Below are positions 46,973-56,063 of a DNA stretch of 64,000 nt, piece after piece. The stretch spans positions 22,218 to 86,217 of the forward strand of contig NZ_SCHP01000004.1 of NCBI RefSeq assembly GCF_013607485.1. Reading direction: 5' to 3'. The notes beneath the pieces were generated by a model, which saw only the letters and a program-made list of their open reading frames with translations, was not told the DNA's origin and made no database searches. The translations under genes were made by a program, and so were the position numbers. The DNA is from Bombilactobacillus bombi (GTDB taxonomy: Bacteria > Bacillota > Bacilli > Lactobacillales > Lactobacillaceae). Within the stretch, counting starts at the first letter, position 1; each line of letters opens with the position of its first letter.

Positions 46973-48094
46973 CTATTTTCCGGGCTGATAATCCTTATCA
47001 ATGATTAGGACTGGTTTAATAGTTTTTCCGGAAACTGAATCAGCATTAGCTTGATTAATATCTTCAAAGTTATAGAACTTTTCGGTTTTATCAAAATCAA
47101 ACATGCCTAACTTGTAGAATTCAAGTAAGCGTGGAATGTCCACTTGCGGTATCGAATCTCCCATGTTCACTCCAACAATCTTTTTATCATCGACACATAA
47201 ATCATTCCATGTAGAAATTTGAATAAGTTGTGGTGTTACAGCAATGGCAGCGCAGGTTCCGCCTTGAGCTAGAGCTGCAACAGCATTGGTAATTACCCCA
47301 GCTACACCAGTAGTATCGACTGTCCAGTCTACACCATAGCCATTAGTAAGTTCTTTGATTTTGGCAACTGCATCTTCTTCTTTGCTGTTAATGGCATGTG
47401 TTGCGCCTAATTCTTTAGCTAATTCCAATCTTTCAGGAACAATATCAACAGCAATAACTTTGGTACATCCAGAAATCCGCCCAGCCATCATTGCTGCTAA
47501 ACCAACGGCTCCGGTGCCAAAGACAGCAATTGTGTCTCCTGGTTTGGGTTGCAAGGTATTAAAGACAGTACCGGAACCAGTGACATAGCCACAACCCAGA
47601 GGTCCCACTTTACGTAGGTCAATTTCCGGATCAATTTTCACGGCATTGCGCTGATCCACAACAGTTGTGGTAGTAAAAGAAGATTGGTTGAACATATCTG
47701 AGATATGTTGCCCATTTTCTTGGAAGTGGTCTTCACCATCTGCTCGAACCCCTGACAAGTTGTAATCACCATAGTGGCGACATTGAGTAGGAATACCCTT
47801 TAAACAATTGTCACAAGTTCCATCAGAATAGAATGACAAAATGACATGATCACCAACTTGAAAGTTTGTTACTTGACTGCCGACTTTTTCTACGATACCA
47901 GCGCCTTCGTGCCCCAGAATAACAGGATATCCTAGATCTGCATCACCTTTACGAATTGCTTCATCTGAATGGCAAATGCCGCTAGCTACCATATGAATTT
48001 GCAGGTCAGTTGGACCAACTTCATGTAAGTCAATATCATCCTTAATAGTAAACTGGGCACCAACTTTTTCAACAACAGCTGCTTTAATCTTCAT
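46973..48094 (-). CDS. Zinc-dependent alcohol dehydrogenase
   Basis: A 373-residue medium-chain dehydrogenase. Catalytic zinc ligands are Cys in GICHSD and His-Glu in GHEGAG, with a later Cys in GPLGCGY. The NAD loop is FGTGAVGLAA. The structural-zinc lobe reads DGTCDNCLKG, so the first of the usual four Cys is Asp. Closest in style to aryl/benzyl-alcohol dehydrogenases; the substrate is unknown. It is divergent from the MFS-rha operon and shares an operator-like sequence with it, so reduction of L-lactaldehyde from rhamnose is a reasonable guess. ATG 48094 is used because the SD (48108-48103) overlaps the ATG at 48103. Confidence 0.85.
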   Translation of the reverse strand: MKIKAAVVEKVGAQFTIKDDIDLHEVGPTDLQIHMVASGICHSDEAIRKGDADLGYPVILGHEGAGIVEKVGSQVTNFQVGDHVILSFYSDGTCDNCLKGIPTQCRHYGDYNLSGVRADGEDHFQENGQHISDMFNQSSFTTTTVVDQRNAVKIDPEIDLRKVGPLGCGYVTGSGTVFNTLQPKPGDTIAVFGTGAVGLAAMMAGRISGCTKVIAVDIVPERLELAKELGATHAINSKEEDAVAKIKELTNGYGVDWTVDTTGVAGVITNAVAALAQGGTCAAIAVTPQLIQISTWNDLCVDDKKIVGVNMGDSIPQVDIPRLLEFYKLGMFDFDKTEKFYNFEDINQANADSVSGKTIKPVLIIDKDYQPGK

Positions 48095-48116
48095 ACATAA
48101 CATCTCCTAATATTGT

Positions 48117-48127
48117 AATCGATTTCT
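48117..48127. promoter_or_regulatory. AATCGATTTCT element upstream of adh
   Basis: An 11-mer identical to part of the palindrome at 48258-48273, located 23 bp upstream of the adh start. Likely half of a shared operator pair. Confidence 0.35.
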
Positions 48128-48217
48128 ACTATTTATTGTGATACTTATCACGCAATAAATCAATCTTCTTAGTTAAAAATATGTATTTTTGTTACTCAAG
48201 TCCTGAAAACTTGTCAT

Positions 48218-48231
48218 TGTAAGCGCTATTA
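48218..48231 (+). promoter_or_regulatory. cre-like CcpA site upstream of the MFS-rha operon
   Basis: TGTAAGCGCTATTA differs from the cre consensus only at the next-to-last position. It lies just after TTGTCA (48211-48216), which could be a -35 box. Confidence 0.5.
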
Positions 48232-48257
48232 AAAATATGGTTCAATTATCATGTTTT

Positions 48258-48273
48258 AAGAAATCGATTTCTT
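48258..48273. promoter_or_regulatory. 16-bp perfect palindrome upstream of the MFS gene
   Basis: AAGAAATCGATTTCTT, 14 bp before the SD of the transporter gene. Shares AATCGATTTCT with the element before adh. Confidence 0.45.
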
Positions 48274-48302
48274 TTTAAATTCTAATAAAGGATGTGTCGT
48301 TT

Positions 48303-49559
48303 ATGGATAAAGAGTCACATGCTTCAACTTGGGCTGTGTCATTAACAAATTTTCTAGATTCAGGCTCTATTGTTGCAGGTGCGTCGGGCTTGACTCTGTG
48401 GCAAAGGCACTTTAATTTAAGTGGTTTCCAAGTAGGCTTATTAGGTGCTTTGAGTGCTAATGCTTTTGGGTCAGCTATTGGAGCTATAATTGGTGGGCAT
48501 TTGTCTGATAAGTATGGTCGAAAAATGATCTATACATATGACATGCTCTTATATATGTTAGGAACAGTTGTGGTGGTACTTGCTGGCAATTTTCCAATGC
48601 TGCTATTAGGATTTTTAATTACTGGGATGGCCGTAGGTGCTGGTGTTCCTGCATCTTGGACTTACATTGGCGAAACATCGAACGACAAAAATCGTGCGCA
48701 TGATATTGGTATTTCTCAATTTTCATGGTCAATGGGTCCGGTTATAATTTTTGTAGCAGGAACTTTACTAGCACCAATGGGATTAGCAGGAAGTAGAATA
48801 TTATTCGCTATTTTAACAGTAATTGCTTTTATTGCTTGGCTATTACAAAGAAATTTACCAGAATCACAAGATTGGGTAGAACAAAAGCAAAAAGAAAAAC
48901 TAAGCAATTCTAAACCACATCCATATAAAGATTTGTTTTCTAGTAGAGTATCAGTTAAAAGTTTGTTGTTTTTATGTGGAGTTTATGTTTTTTGGAATTT
49001 AGTTGCTGGCGCAATGGGTTTCTTTATGCCTTTTGTTTACCAAACTGTTGGTGGTTTATCTAGTTTACAAGCTAATATGCTTCAAGCGGTTTTATGGGGA
49101 TGTACAGCATTATCGGGATACTTCGGTTTTGCGATGTTAGGCGATAAAGTTAATCAAAAAATGTTCTTCTTTATTGGTGCAGTAATGGCTGTTATTTCCT
49201 GGGTAATACTGACATATATTGGCTTTGGTTGGGCAGCATTGTGGTCTTTTGTTATTATTTGGGGATTGTCTGCAGGTATTGGAGCTCAGGCATGGTATGC
49301 ATTGTGGGCTGTAGAATTATTCCCCACAAAATATCGTGCTGGCACTCAAGGAATTATGTTTTTTATAGTACGTGGAACAGCAGGTGTTTGGTCTATCATT
49401 TTTCCAATTATTTTAAGTAGTTTAGGATTTAAAGTTGCAGGCACTGTAATGATTATTCTGCTAATTATCTCATTATTGATTGGCACGATTTGGACACCGC
49501 AAACCCGTGGGAAATCATTAGAGCAAATTATTTCAGAAAGATATGATTCTGAAAATTAG
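48303..49559 (+). CDS. MFS sugar transporter, probable L-rhamnose permease
   Basis: A 418-residue 12-TM sugar-porter-type major facilitator. The loop-2 motif GGHLSDKYGRK and the PES motif (NLPESQDW) are present. ATG 48303 is 10 nt after AAGGA. It is followed at 30 bp by rhaB, so rhamnose uptake is the natural role. It is unrelated to the RhaT proton symporter of enterobacteria by appearance; RhaY-like transporters are known in lactobacilli. Confidence 0.82.
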   Translation: MDKESHASTWAVSLTNFLDSGSIVAGASGLTLWQRHFNLSGFQVGLLGALSANAFGSAIGAIIGGHLSDKYGRKMIYTYDMLLYMLGTVVVVLAGNFPMLLLGFLITGMAVGAGVPASWTYIGETSNDKNRAHDIGISQFSWSMGPVIIFVAGTLLAPMGLAGSRILFAILTVIAFIAWLLQRNLPESQDWVEQKQKEKLSNSKPHPYKDLFSSRVSVKSLLFLCGVYVFWNLVAGAMGFFMPFVYQTVGGLSSLQANMLQAVLWGCTALSGYFGFAMLGDKVNQKMFFFIGAVMAVISWVILTYIGFGWAALWSFVIIWGLSAGIGAQAWYALWAVELFPTKYRAGTQGIMFFIVRGTAGVWSIIFPIILSSLGFKVAGTVMIILLIISLLIGTIWTPQTRGKSLEQIISERYDSEN

Positions 49560-49589
49560 TGGTTTAAATCAATAAAAGGGGGCGTATGA

Positions 49590-51053
49590 GTGACTAACAC
49601 TTATGTTGCAGTAGATATTGGTGCATCCAGTGGCCGATTAATGTTAGGTCAATTACGTAATGGCAAATTACATTTACAAGAAATGCACCGATTTAAAAAT
49701 GGTTTTGTCAAAGAAGCGGGACATGATCGTTGGCAGATTGACAAGCTTATTCACGAAATTTTTATAGGCCTAGAAAAGATTAAGCAGGCTGGCTTTTCCC
49801 AGATAACTTTAGGTATTGACACTTGGGCAGTTGATTATGTTTTGGTAGGAAATAATGGACAGAAATTACAGAATCCAATTTCTTATCGTGATGATCGTAC
49901 GCAAAATTCGATTGCCAAATTAACTTCCGATTTGCCTAAAGACTATATCTACAAAAAAACAGGAATTCAGTTCTTAGATTTTAATACGTTATATCAATTA
50001 TTCGAAGAAGACAAAGAATTGTTAGCTCAAACAAGCAAAATAATGATGATTCCTGATTATATTGGCTATGTTTTAACCGGGCAAGCAGTGACGGAAGTGA
50101 CTAACGCTTCGACTACTCAAATGTTGAGCCTAAGAGAAGGTTTGTTTGATCATGATTTACTTAAAAAAGTAAATGTACGTTCGGAACAATTTCCTAAATT
50201 AGTAGATGCAGGGACAGTTTTAGGTCCCTTAAAAGCAAACTGGTATCAACAGTATGATTTACCTCAAACTACAGTGATTACTGTAGCCACCCATGATACA
50301 GCTTCTGCTGTAATAGGAACACCAGGAATTGGACAGCATTGGGCATACTTAAGTTCTGGAACATGGTCACTACTTGGTTGTGAATTAAATGTTCCAGAAA
50401 ATGGGGAGCAGGCTTATCAAGAAAATTATACTAACGAATGGGGAGCTTATGGTACCTATCGTTTTCTGAAAAATATTATGGGCTTATGGATTATTCAAAA
50501 TGTTCAAAAAGAATTACCACAAGCATATAGTTTTGCAGAATTAGCAGCCCTAGCTGAAAAGCAATTGCCATTCCAACAATTTATTGATGTCAATAATCCT
50601 CGTTTTAAAAATCCGCGCGGTGGGATGATTAAAGAACTTCAAAACTATTGTTCACAAACTAACCAAAAAGTTCCTCAAACTCCCGGAGAAATTGCCATGG
50701 CTGTTTATAGCAATTTGTCACTGTATTATGCTCATGAGTTAGCAATTTTAGGTGATATTGTTGGACATCGCTGGGACTCATTAAATATTGTCGGTGGTGG
50801 CGCTAATGTTAAACTTATGAATCAATTGACTGCTTCATTAGCCCAGGTTGAAGTTTATGCTGGGCCAAGCGAAGCCACAGCTATTGGCAATTTAGTGGTG
50901 CAAATGATTACGCAAAAAGATTTAGCTAATGTGCAAGCAGCTCGGCAGTTAATAAGTAAATCGTTTGTAATTAAACGATTTTTACCCCAAACAGATGTTG
51001 AAACTCATCAATTAAGCAATTATCAAAAATTTTTACAGGAGGTACAAGTATGA
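49590..51053 (+). CDS. rhaB: Rhamnulokinase
   Basis: A 487-residue FGGY kinase that makes L-rhamnulose 1-phosphate. The phosphate loop is [12 protein letters not shown], with GHDRWQID and the [10 protein letters not shown] segment characteristic of RhaB, and [11 protein letters not shown] near the C-terminus. The start is GTG at 49590 after AAAGGGGG. The stop overlaps the rhaM ATG (51050-51053). Confidence 0.95.
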   Translation: MTNTYVAVDIGASSGRLMLGQLRNGKLHLQEMHRFKNGFVKEAGHDRWQIDKLIHEIFIGLEKIKQAGFSQITLGIDTWAVDYVLVGNNGQKLQNPISYRDDRTQNSIAKLTSDLPKDYIYKKTGIQFLDFNTLYQLFEEDKELLAQTSKIMMIPDYIGYVLTGQAVTEVTNASTTQMLSLREGLFDHDLLKKVNVRSEQFPKLVDAGTVLGPLKANWYQQYDLPQTTVITVATHDTASAVIGTPGIGQHWAYLSSGTWSLLGCELNVPENGEQAYQENYTNEWGAYGTYRFLKNIMGLWIIQNVQKELPQAYSFAELAALAEKQLPFQQFIDVNNPRFKNPRGGMIKELQNYCSQTNQKVPQTPGEIAMAVYSNLSLYYAHELAILGDIVGHRWDSLNIVGGGANVKLMNQLTASLAQVEVYAGPSEATAIGNLVVQMITQKDLANVQAARQLISKSFVIKRFLPQTDVETHQLSNYQKFLQEVQV

Positions 51054-51367
51054 CCGTACGTATGGCACAATTGATGCATGTTTATTCTGATCAATATGAG
51101 GAATATGAGCGTCGACATAATAATTTATTTCCTGAAATGAAACAAGCATTAAAAGATGCTGGGGCCCATAACTATTCAATCTATTTGGATAAAAATACCG
51201 GTAATTTATTTGCATATTTAGAAGTTGATGATGTGGAAAAATATAATCAAATAGCTAATATGCCTGCATGTAAAAAATGGTGGGCTTATATGGAGCCTTT
51301 AATGGATACTAATCCTGATAAAAGTCCAGTAGCACTAGATTTACATGAAGTATTTCATTTAGATTAA
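51050..51367 (+). CDS. rhaM: L-rhamnose mutarotase
   Basis: A 105-residue protein that interconverts alpha- and beta-L-rhamnose, feeding the isomerase. Family landmarks are [15 protein letters not shown] near the start and [15 protein letters not shown], with the catalytic His in RRHNN. GGAGG at 51038-51042 supports the ATG overlapping rhaB. Confidence 0.95.
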   Translation: MTVRMAQLMHVYSDQYEEYERRHNNLFPEMKQALKDAGAHNYSIYLDKNTGNLFAYLEVDDVEKYNQIANMPACKKWWAYMEPLMDTNPDKSPVALDLHEVFHLD

Positions 51368-51379
51368 GGAGAGATCACA

Positions 51380-52645
51380 ATGACAAAAGAAAAAAATTTT
51401 GAAACTGCTTATCAAATTGCTAAAGAACGTTATGCCGAATTAGGTGTTGATACTGATGCTGCATTAAAGGCTTTAAAAAATGTTAAATTATCAATTCATT
51501 GCTGGCAAGGTGATGATATTCATGGCTTTTTAAACCCTGAGCAAGAATTAACTGGCGGAATTGGTGTTAGTGGTAATTATCCTGGAATTGCGCGGACGCC
51601 GGATGAACTGACTAGTGATTTACATGAAGCTTTATCTCTAATTCCTGGTAGCCATAAGGTACAATTGCATACGCTTTATGCGGTTACAGATAAGAAAAAA
51701 GATTTTAACGAAATTGGCCCAGAAGACTTCCAATATTGGGTAGATTGGGCAAAGCAAGAGCATATCGGCCTTGATATGAATCCAACTTTCTTCTCACATC
51801 CTATGGTCAAAGAGAACTTCACTTTGGCCAGTCCCGAAAAATCAGTACGTGATTTTTGGATTGAAGTCGGTAAAAAATCCCGGGAGATTGCTAATTACTT
51901 TGGGCAAGAATTAGGTCAGCAATCTGTCAATAACTTTTGGATTCCCGATGGTTTTAAAGATAACCCAATTGACAAAGCTACACCGCGATTACGCTTGATC
52001 GATTCCTTAGATGAAATTTTTGCTGAAAAGTATGACGAAAAAAATACTATCGAAGCTGTTGAAGGTAAACTATTTGGTACTGGTATTGAATCTTATACTG
52101 TAGGTTCGCATTTATTCTACAACAATTATGCAATTAGTCGTGGCAAATTATGGACTATTGACGCTGGACACTGGCATCCTACAGAAGACGTTTCTGATAA
52201 GTTTTCTGCTTTCTTACCGTTTGGTAAAGGACTGATGTTGCACGTTTCTCGCCCTGTGCGTTGGGATAGTGATCATGTAGTTATCTTTGATGATGCTTTA
52301 GTGCGGATTACACGTTCTTTAGTGCGTGATAATGAATTAGATAAGACTAATATTGGACTAGACTTCTTTGATGCAACTATTAATCGTGTTAGTGCCTGGG
52401 TTGTAGGCGCACGTGCAACACAAAAAGCCTTATTGCAAGCAATGTTAGCCCCAATTGCTGATTTGAAGAAAGCTGAATTAAATTATGATTATACAACTCG
52501 GCTAGCAGTTTCTGAAGAATTAAAATCATATCCATTTGGCGCTGTTTGGGATAAATTCTGTCTTGAAAATAATGTTCCAGTGGGTACTGATTGGCTCAAT
52601 AATATTCATCAATATGAGCAAGATGTACAATTTAAGCGCAATTAA
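51380..52645 (+). CDS. rhaA: L-rhamnose isomerase
   Basis: A 421-residue, metal-dependent isomerase that converts L-rhamnose to L-rhamnulose. Family blocks are [13 protein letters not shown], the metal-site segments [10 protein letters not shown] and [15 protein letters not shown], and [18 protein letters not shown]. Length is the family standard. SD AAGGAGAG precedes the ATG. Confidence 0.96.
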   Translation: MTKEKNFETAYQIAKERYAELGVDTDAALKALKNVKLSIHCWQGDDIHGFLNPEQELTGGIGVSGNYPGIARTPDELTSDLHEALSLIPGSHKVQLHTLYAVTDKKKDFNEIGPEDFQYWVDWAKQEHIGLDMNPTFFSHPMVKENFTLASPEKSVRDFWIEVGKKSREIANYFGQELGQQSVNNFWIPDGFKDNPIDKATPRLRLIDSLDEIFAEKYDEKNTIEAVEGKLFGTGIESYTVGSHLFYNNYAISRGKLWTIDAGHWHPTEDVSDKFSAFLPFGKGLMLHVSRPVRWDSDHVVIFDDALVRITRSLVRDNELDKTNIGLDFFDATINRVSAWVVGARATQKALLQAMLAPIADLKKAELNYDYTTRLAVSEELKSYPFGAVWDKFCLENNVPVGTDWLNNIHQYEQDVQFKRN

Positions 52646-52656
52646 GGGAGTTTAAA

Positions 52657-53481
52657 ATGAGTAAATTTATTGATTCCAAATATGTTAAAAAAATTTGTGA
52701 AATTACCTATGCTTCTTATGATCATGGCTGGGATGAGCGTAATGGCGGTAATGTTTCTTTACGTTTGACTGTTGAAGATTTAAAAGATTTTTCAGATATT
52801 GCAACTGTAAAACGTGTTTTGAACTTGGGCTTTGATGCACAAAAGTTAGCCGGTCAATATTTCTTAGTTACCGGAACTGGACGTTATTTTAGAAATGTAA
52901 TTAAACAGCCGCTTCTGGACTTAGGATTAATTAGAATTGCAGAAGATGGACAAAAAGGTGAATTAATGTGGGGCTTTGAAGATGGGGGACAACCAACTTC
53001 GGAATTTCCTAGCCACTTAATGTCGCATATTGCTCGTTTACAATATGATACACAACAACGAGTGGTAATGCATTGCCATCCTACAAATATAATTGCTATG
53101 TCCTTTACTCAGGATTTAGATGAGCGTCACTGGTCACGCTTATTATGGAAGATGCAAGCCGAATCATTAGTTGTCTTTCCTGAAGGTGTGGGCATTATTC
53201 CTTATATGACTCCAGGAACTAATGAAATTGGTGCTGCTACCGCAGCCAAGATGCAAGATTTTCGCGTGGTAATTTGGCCACACCATGGAATTTTTGGAGT
53301 AGGATCTGATTTGGATGAGGCTTTTGGTTTAATTGAAACTGTAGAAAAAGCCGCCACTATTTATTCACAAATTGGAGCTCAAGGCGGACAAATTAAACAA
53401 GAAATCACCGATGAGCAATTGCAACAATTGGCTCAAGCTTTTGGTGTGACAGCTAATCCTAAGTTTTTAGCAGGTAATTAA
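52657..53481 (+). CDS. rhaD: Rhamnulose-1-phosphate aldolase
   Basis: A 274-residue class II aldolase that splits rhamnulose 1-phosphate to DHAP and L-lactaldehyde. Zinc ligands are the His residues of VVMHCHPT and of [21 protein letters not shown] at the N-terminus is typical. Last gene of MFS-rhaB-rhaM-rhaA-rhaD, ended by the strong terminator at 53591. No dedicated lactaldehyde reductase follows. Confidence 0.95.
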   Translation: MSKFIDSKYVKKICEITYASYDHGWDERNGGNVSLRLTVEDLKDFSDIATVKRVLNLGFDAQKLAGQYFLVTGTGRYFRNVIKQPLLDLGLIRIAEDGQKGELMWGFEDGGQPTSEFPSHLMSHIARLQYDTQQRVVMHCHPTNIIAMSFTQDLDERHWSRLLWKMQAESLVVFPEGVGIIPYMTPGTNEIGAATAAKMQDFRVVIWPHHGIFGVGSDLDEAFGLIETVEKAATIYSQIGAQGGQIKQEITDEQLQQLAQAFGVTANPKFLAGN

Positions 53482-53590
53482 TATAACTACGTCTTATAAA
53501 ATAATATTTCAATGACAATATTAAAGGACTATTTTGCTTTTTAAATAATTCTATTTAGACGCATTCCATTATTAGGAGTCATTTACTTAT

Positions 53591-53630
53591 AATACCAGCT
53601 GGTTTTAATTAACCAGCTGGTATTTATTTT
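53591..53630 (+). terminator. Strong terminator of the rha operon
   Basis: A 14-bp perfect stem, AATACCAGCTGGTT (53591-53604) with AACCAGCTGGTATT (53611-53624), then TATTTT. Confidence 0.88.
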
Positions 53631-53810
53631 ATTATGCTAATAAAGCATTATTTTTTAATTATCTAAATTTAAATTTAAGAATGTTTACTTAATTTTTAGT
53701 GCAAACAGATTGACTTGAAAATAATTATGAGTTATTATCTTCGCTATATAGAAAACCGTAAATGGGATAACCCCTTTTAATATTTAATGATATTTTGAAG
53801 TGTTATATGA

Positions 53811-53824
53811 TGTAATCGGTTACT
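53811..53824 (+). promoter_or_regulatory. cre-like site upstream of the orphan gene
   Basis: TGTAATCGGTTACT differs from the cre consensus only at the last base. A LacI/GalR-family operator of another protein is also possible. Confidence 0.45.
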
Positions 53825-53867
53825 AATGTTAAGGCAATTATATATTTGAAAAGGAGGTACAAATGTT

Positions 53868-54152
53868 ATGACATTGAATGATTTAAAAAATATGCTTCAT
53901 GTTAGTTCTACTAAAACAATTGAAGTAAAATATCAACACCAACAAGAAACTAAAAGATTTATAAAAAATTATTTTCAAAAACGACAAATTAAGGCTAATT
54001 GTGTCGGCATGGCAGTTATTCGTGAACATAATCGACCAGTATATGTTAATACCTTTGAGTTGAAGCTGCCTAATTCTTTAACGTGCACACGTATTATTGA
54101 AGATATTTCGTTAAATCGTAATATAATGCGGATTCGCAGAATTCATGCCTAA
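53868..54152 (+). CDS. Small basic protein of unknown function
   Basis: A 94-residue protein with no recognised family, signal peptide or membrane segment. It is rich in Lys, Arg, Asn and Ile; the middle (KRFIKNYFQKRQIK) is strongly basic and the C-terminus ends in RIRRIHA. A strong SD (AAAGGAGGT) precedes the ATG and a terminator follows, so it looks like a real one-gene unit. A cre-like site upstream suggests catabolite control. The basic charge would allow nucleic-acid binding, but there is no HTH to support that. It stands between the rha operon and the kdg regulator. Confidence 0.65.
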   Translation: MTLNDLKNMLHVSSTKTIEVKYQHQQETKRFIKNYFQKRQIKANCVGMAVIREHNRPVYVNTFELKLPNSLTCTRIIEDISLNRNIMRIRRIHA

Positions 54153-54190
54153 CCCATGAAATAATTATTAAACCTATAAAGAACAAATTT

Positions 54191-54244
54191 AAATAGCACC
54201 CATAATCGTTAGACAATACTAGCCGATTGTGAGGTGCTATTTTG
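54191..54244. terminator. Bidirectional terminator between the orphan gene and the LacI regulator
   Basis: A long stem in two blocks (AAATAGCACC and CATAATCG at 54191-54208 with CGATTGTG and GGTGCTATTT at 54224-54243), flanked by A- and T-rich sequence. It lies between convergent genes. Confidence 0.75.
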
Positions 54245-54302
54245 TATAAATCTCAGATTAATATTGAGTTAAAAGTGTTTAACATATTTTATAATTACGT
54301 AC

Positions 54303-55277
54303 TTAAAAAGTAGTAGGAATGACTGTTAAAGGCTGGATTGAAGAGTCTTTGTTTAAAATTTGTAGCAAGCGCTTACCAGCAATTTGTCCCATGGAAAAGG
54401 GATTTTGCTGGATCATTTTTGCACTTGGCCAAATGGCGGATACTAATAAAGTATCTGCAAAGCCTGAAATTTGGATATTTTTATTTTGCAAAATTCCTAA
54501 ACTAATTAAAGCAGGTAAAAATTCTAAAAGCCAGCGTTCTTTTAAAGAAAATAGTACAGTTTTTTGATGCTGCTTTTGCAAAAAACTAATAATCTGATGT
54601 TGCACTTGTTCATGTTCAATATGTCTTTCATCTATTTCAATTAAGGCAGCTTGAGGATAAATGCTTTTAATCCCTTGAAGACGTTCCTGTCGTGTAGAAG
54701 CAATCGCTACTGATGCAGATAAAATTAAAATCTGTTGATAGTGCTCACTTTTAAAATACTGAGCTGCTTTTTGACTGCTGGTAAAATTGTTAATGATAAC
54801 TTGAGGCCAGGGGGAGTAATCTAATTGGCGATCAAGCGTAACAATGGGCATTTGTCGCCGAACTTCAGCTTGAATTGTAGGTACATCACTGCTTAATGGC
54901 TGTAAAATTAGCCCATCATAAGTTCCTAAACCGACAGCATTAATAAGTTTGTTTTCTGTATTTTGATCAGAATTAGTGTCCAACATTACTGGAATATAAT
55001 CTGCAGCTTCTAAAACTGAACAAGCTCCTTTAAAAATAGCTGTAGAAAATGAATCAGCAGCATTGGCTACTACAACAGCAATAGTTTTGCTGCGATTAGT
55101 AATTAATTGTTGGGCAGCAGCATTAGGAACATAGTTTAATTTTTCTATAGCGGCAGCCACTTTTTGAGCAGTGGTAGGCGCCATGCGGTTTAACTGACCG
55201 TGCAGATAACGCGAGACTGTGGCAGTAGATACTTGCGCCAATTGAGCCACATCTTTAATATTAACAGATTTATGCAT
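54303..55277 (-). CDS. LacI-family regulator of kdg genes
   Basis: A 324-residue LacI/GalR-family repressor. An N-terminal HTH and hinge (about residues 5-60, NIKDVAQLAQVSTATVSRYLHG then KLNYVPNAAAQQL) is followed by a sugar-binding-protein-like effector domain. ATG at 55277 with AGGAGA upstream. It is divergent from kdgA-kdgK across a 126-bp gap with two palindromes of the LacI type, so it very likely represses them and responds to KDG or its phosphate (the KdgR role). Confidence 0.85.
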   Translation of the reverse strand: MHKSVNIKDVAQLAQVSTATVSRYLHGQLNRMAPTTAQKVAAAIEKLNYVPNAAAQQLITNRSKTIAVVVANAADSFSTAIFKGACSVLEAADYIPVMLDTNSDQNTENKLINAVGLGTYDGLILQPLSSDVPTIQAEVRRQMPIVTLDRQLDYSPWPQVIINNFTSSQKAAQYFKSEHYQQILILSASVAIASTRQERLQGIKSIYPQAALIEIDERHIEHEQVQHQIISFLQKQHQKTVLFSLKERWLLEFLPALISLGILQNKNIQISGFADTLLVSAIWPSAKMIQQNPFSMGQIAGKRLLQILNKDSSIQPLTVIPTTF

Positions 55278-55292
55278 TTTAATATCTCCTAA

Positions 55293-55306
55293 TGTAACAG
55301 TTTACC
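55293..55306. promoter_or_regulatory. Operator-like site next to the LacI regulator gene
   Basis: TGTAACAGTTTACC, sharing the GTTTACC half-site with the perfect palindrome at 55361. Confidence 0.45.
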
Positions 55307-55347
55307 TATTAATAATCAATTATACCAAATAAATTAGTAAATACTAA

Positions 55348-55376
55348 TTGAAAAAAAATAGGTAAAGGTTTACCAT
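55348..55376 (+). promoter_or_regulatory. kdgA promoter overlapped by a LacI-type operator
   Basis: TTGAAA (55348-55353), a 17-nt spacer and TACCAT (55371-55376). The perfect palindrome GGTAAAGGTTTACC (55361-55374) covers the spacer and -10, an ideal place for repression. Confidence 0.55.
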
Positions 55377-55406
55377 AAAGGCATAAATAACTAGGAGGAT
55401 AAATTG

Positions 55407-56060
55407 ATGCAAAAAAGCACAACCATTCAAGCTATTGCTAATTCAGGAGTAGTAGCAGTAGTTCGAGGTGATTCTCGTAATCAGGCTTATCAGACCGCAC
55501 AAGCTTGTATTAAAGGTGGCGTTAAAGCTATTGAAATGACTTTTACAGCTCCAGCAGCTGATAAAAATATTGCAGCTTTAACACAAGAATATATTTCTGA
55601 TCCAGAGGTTGTTATTGGTGCTGGAACAGTTTTAGATCCAATTACTGCCCGGATTGCCATTTTGGCTGGTGCAAGATTTATTGTCAGCCCCTCATTTGAC
55701 CAAGACACATCCTTATTATGTAATGAATACCAAATTCCTTACATACCAGGATGCATGACTATTACTGAAGTCCAAACGGCAATGCGCTACGGAGCCGAAA
55801 TTATCAAAGCTTTTCCAGGGAATGTCTTAGGTGTTAAATTCGTGAAGGATATCAAAGCACCATTACCGCAAGTCAATATTATGCCTACAGGTGGTGTTAA
55901 CCTAGATAACATGCAGGAATGGTTTGCAGCTGGAGTTGTAGCTGTAGGTGCCGGTGGCAATTTAACTGGTGCAGCTGCTGACAATGATTTTGCAGCTGTT
56001 ACTAAACAAGCTCAAGCTTATCATCAAGAATTATTACGTATTCGATCAGAAAGGGCGTAA
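55407..56060 (+). CDS. kdgA: 2-keto-3-deoxy-6-phosphogluconate aldolase
   Basis: A 217-residue class I aldolase (KDPG/4-hydroxy-2-oxoglutarate family) that splits KDPG to pyruvate and glyceraldehyde 3-phosphate. Landmarks are GVVAVVRGDS at the start, KAIEMTFTAP, VIGAGTVLDP and the Schiff-base Lys in AEIIKAFPGNV. ATG 55407 is 8 nt after AGGAGG; the in-frame TTG at 55404 is less likely. Followed at 3 bp by kdgK. Confidence 0.93.
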   Translation: MQKSTTIQAIANSGVVAVVRGDSRNQAYQTAQACIKGGVKAIEMTFTAPAADKNIAALTQEYISDPEVVIGAGTVLDPITARIAILAGARFIVSPSFDQDTSLLCNEYQIPYIPGCMTITEVQTAMRYGAEIIKAFPGNVLGVKFVKDIKAPLPQVNIMPTGGVNLDNMQEWFAAGVVAVGAGGNLTGAAADNDFAAVTKQAQAYHQELLRIRSERA

Positions 56061-56063
56061 ATT

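Larger units (their letters stand above)
53482..53867. other. Intergenic region after rhaD
   Basis: 386 bp that hold the operon terminator, then AT-rich sequence and the cre-like site and SD of the small gene. No other gene seen. Confidence 0.6.
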
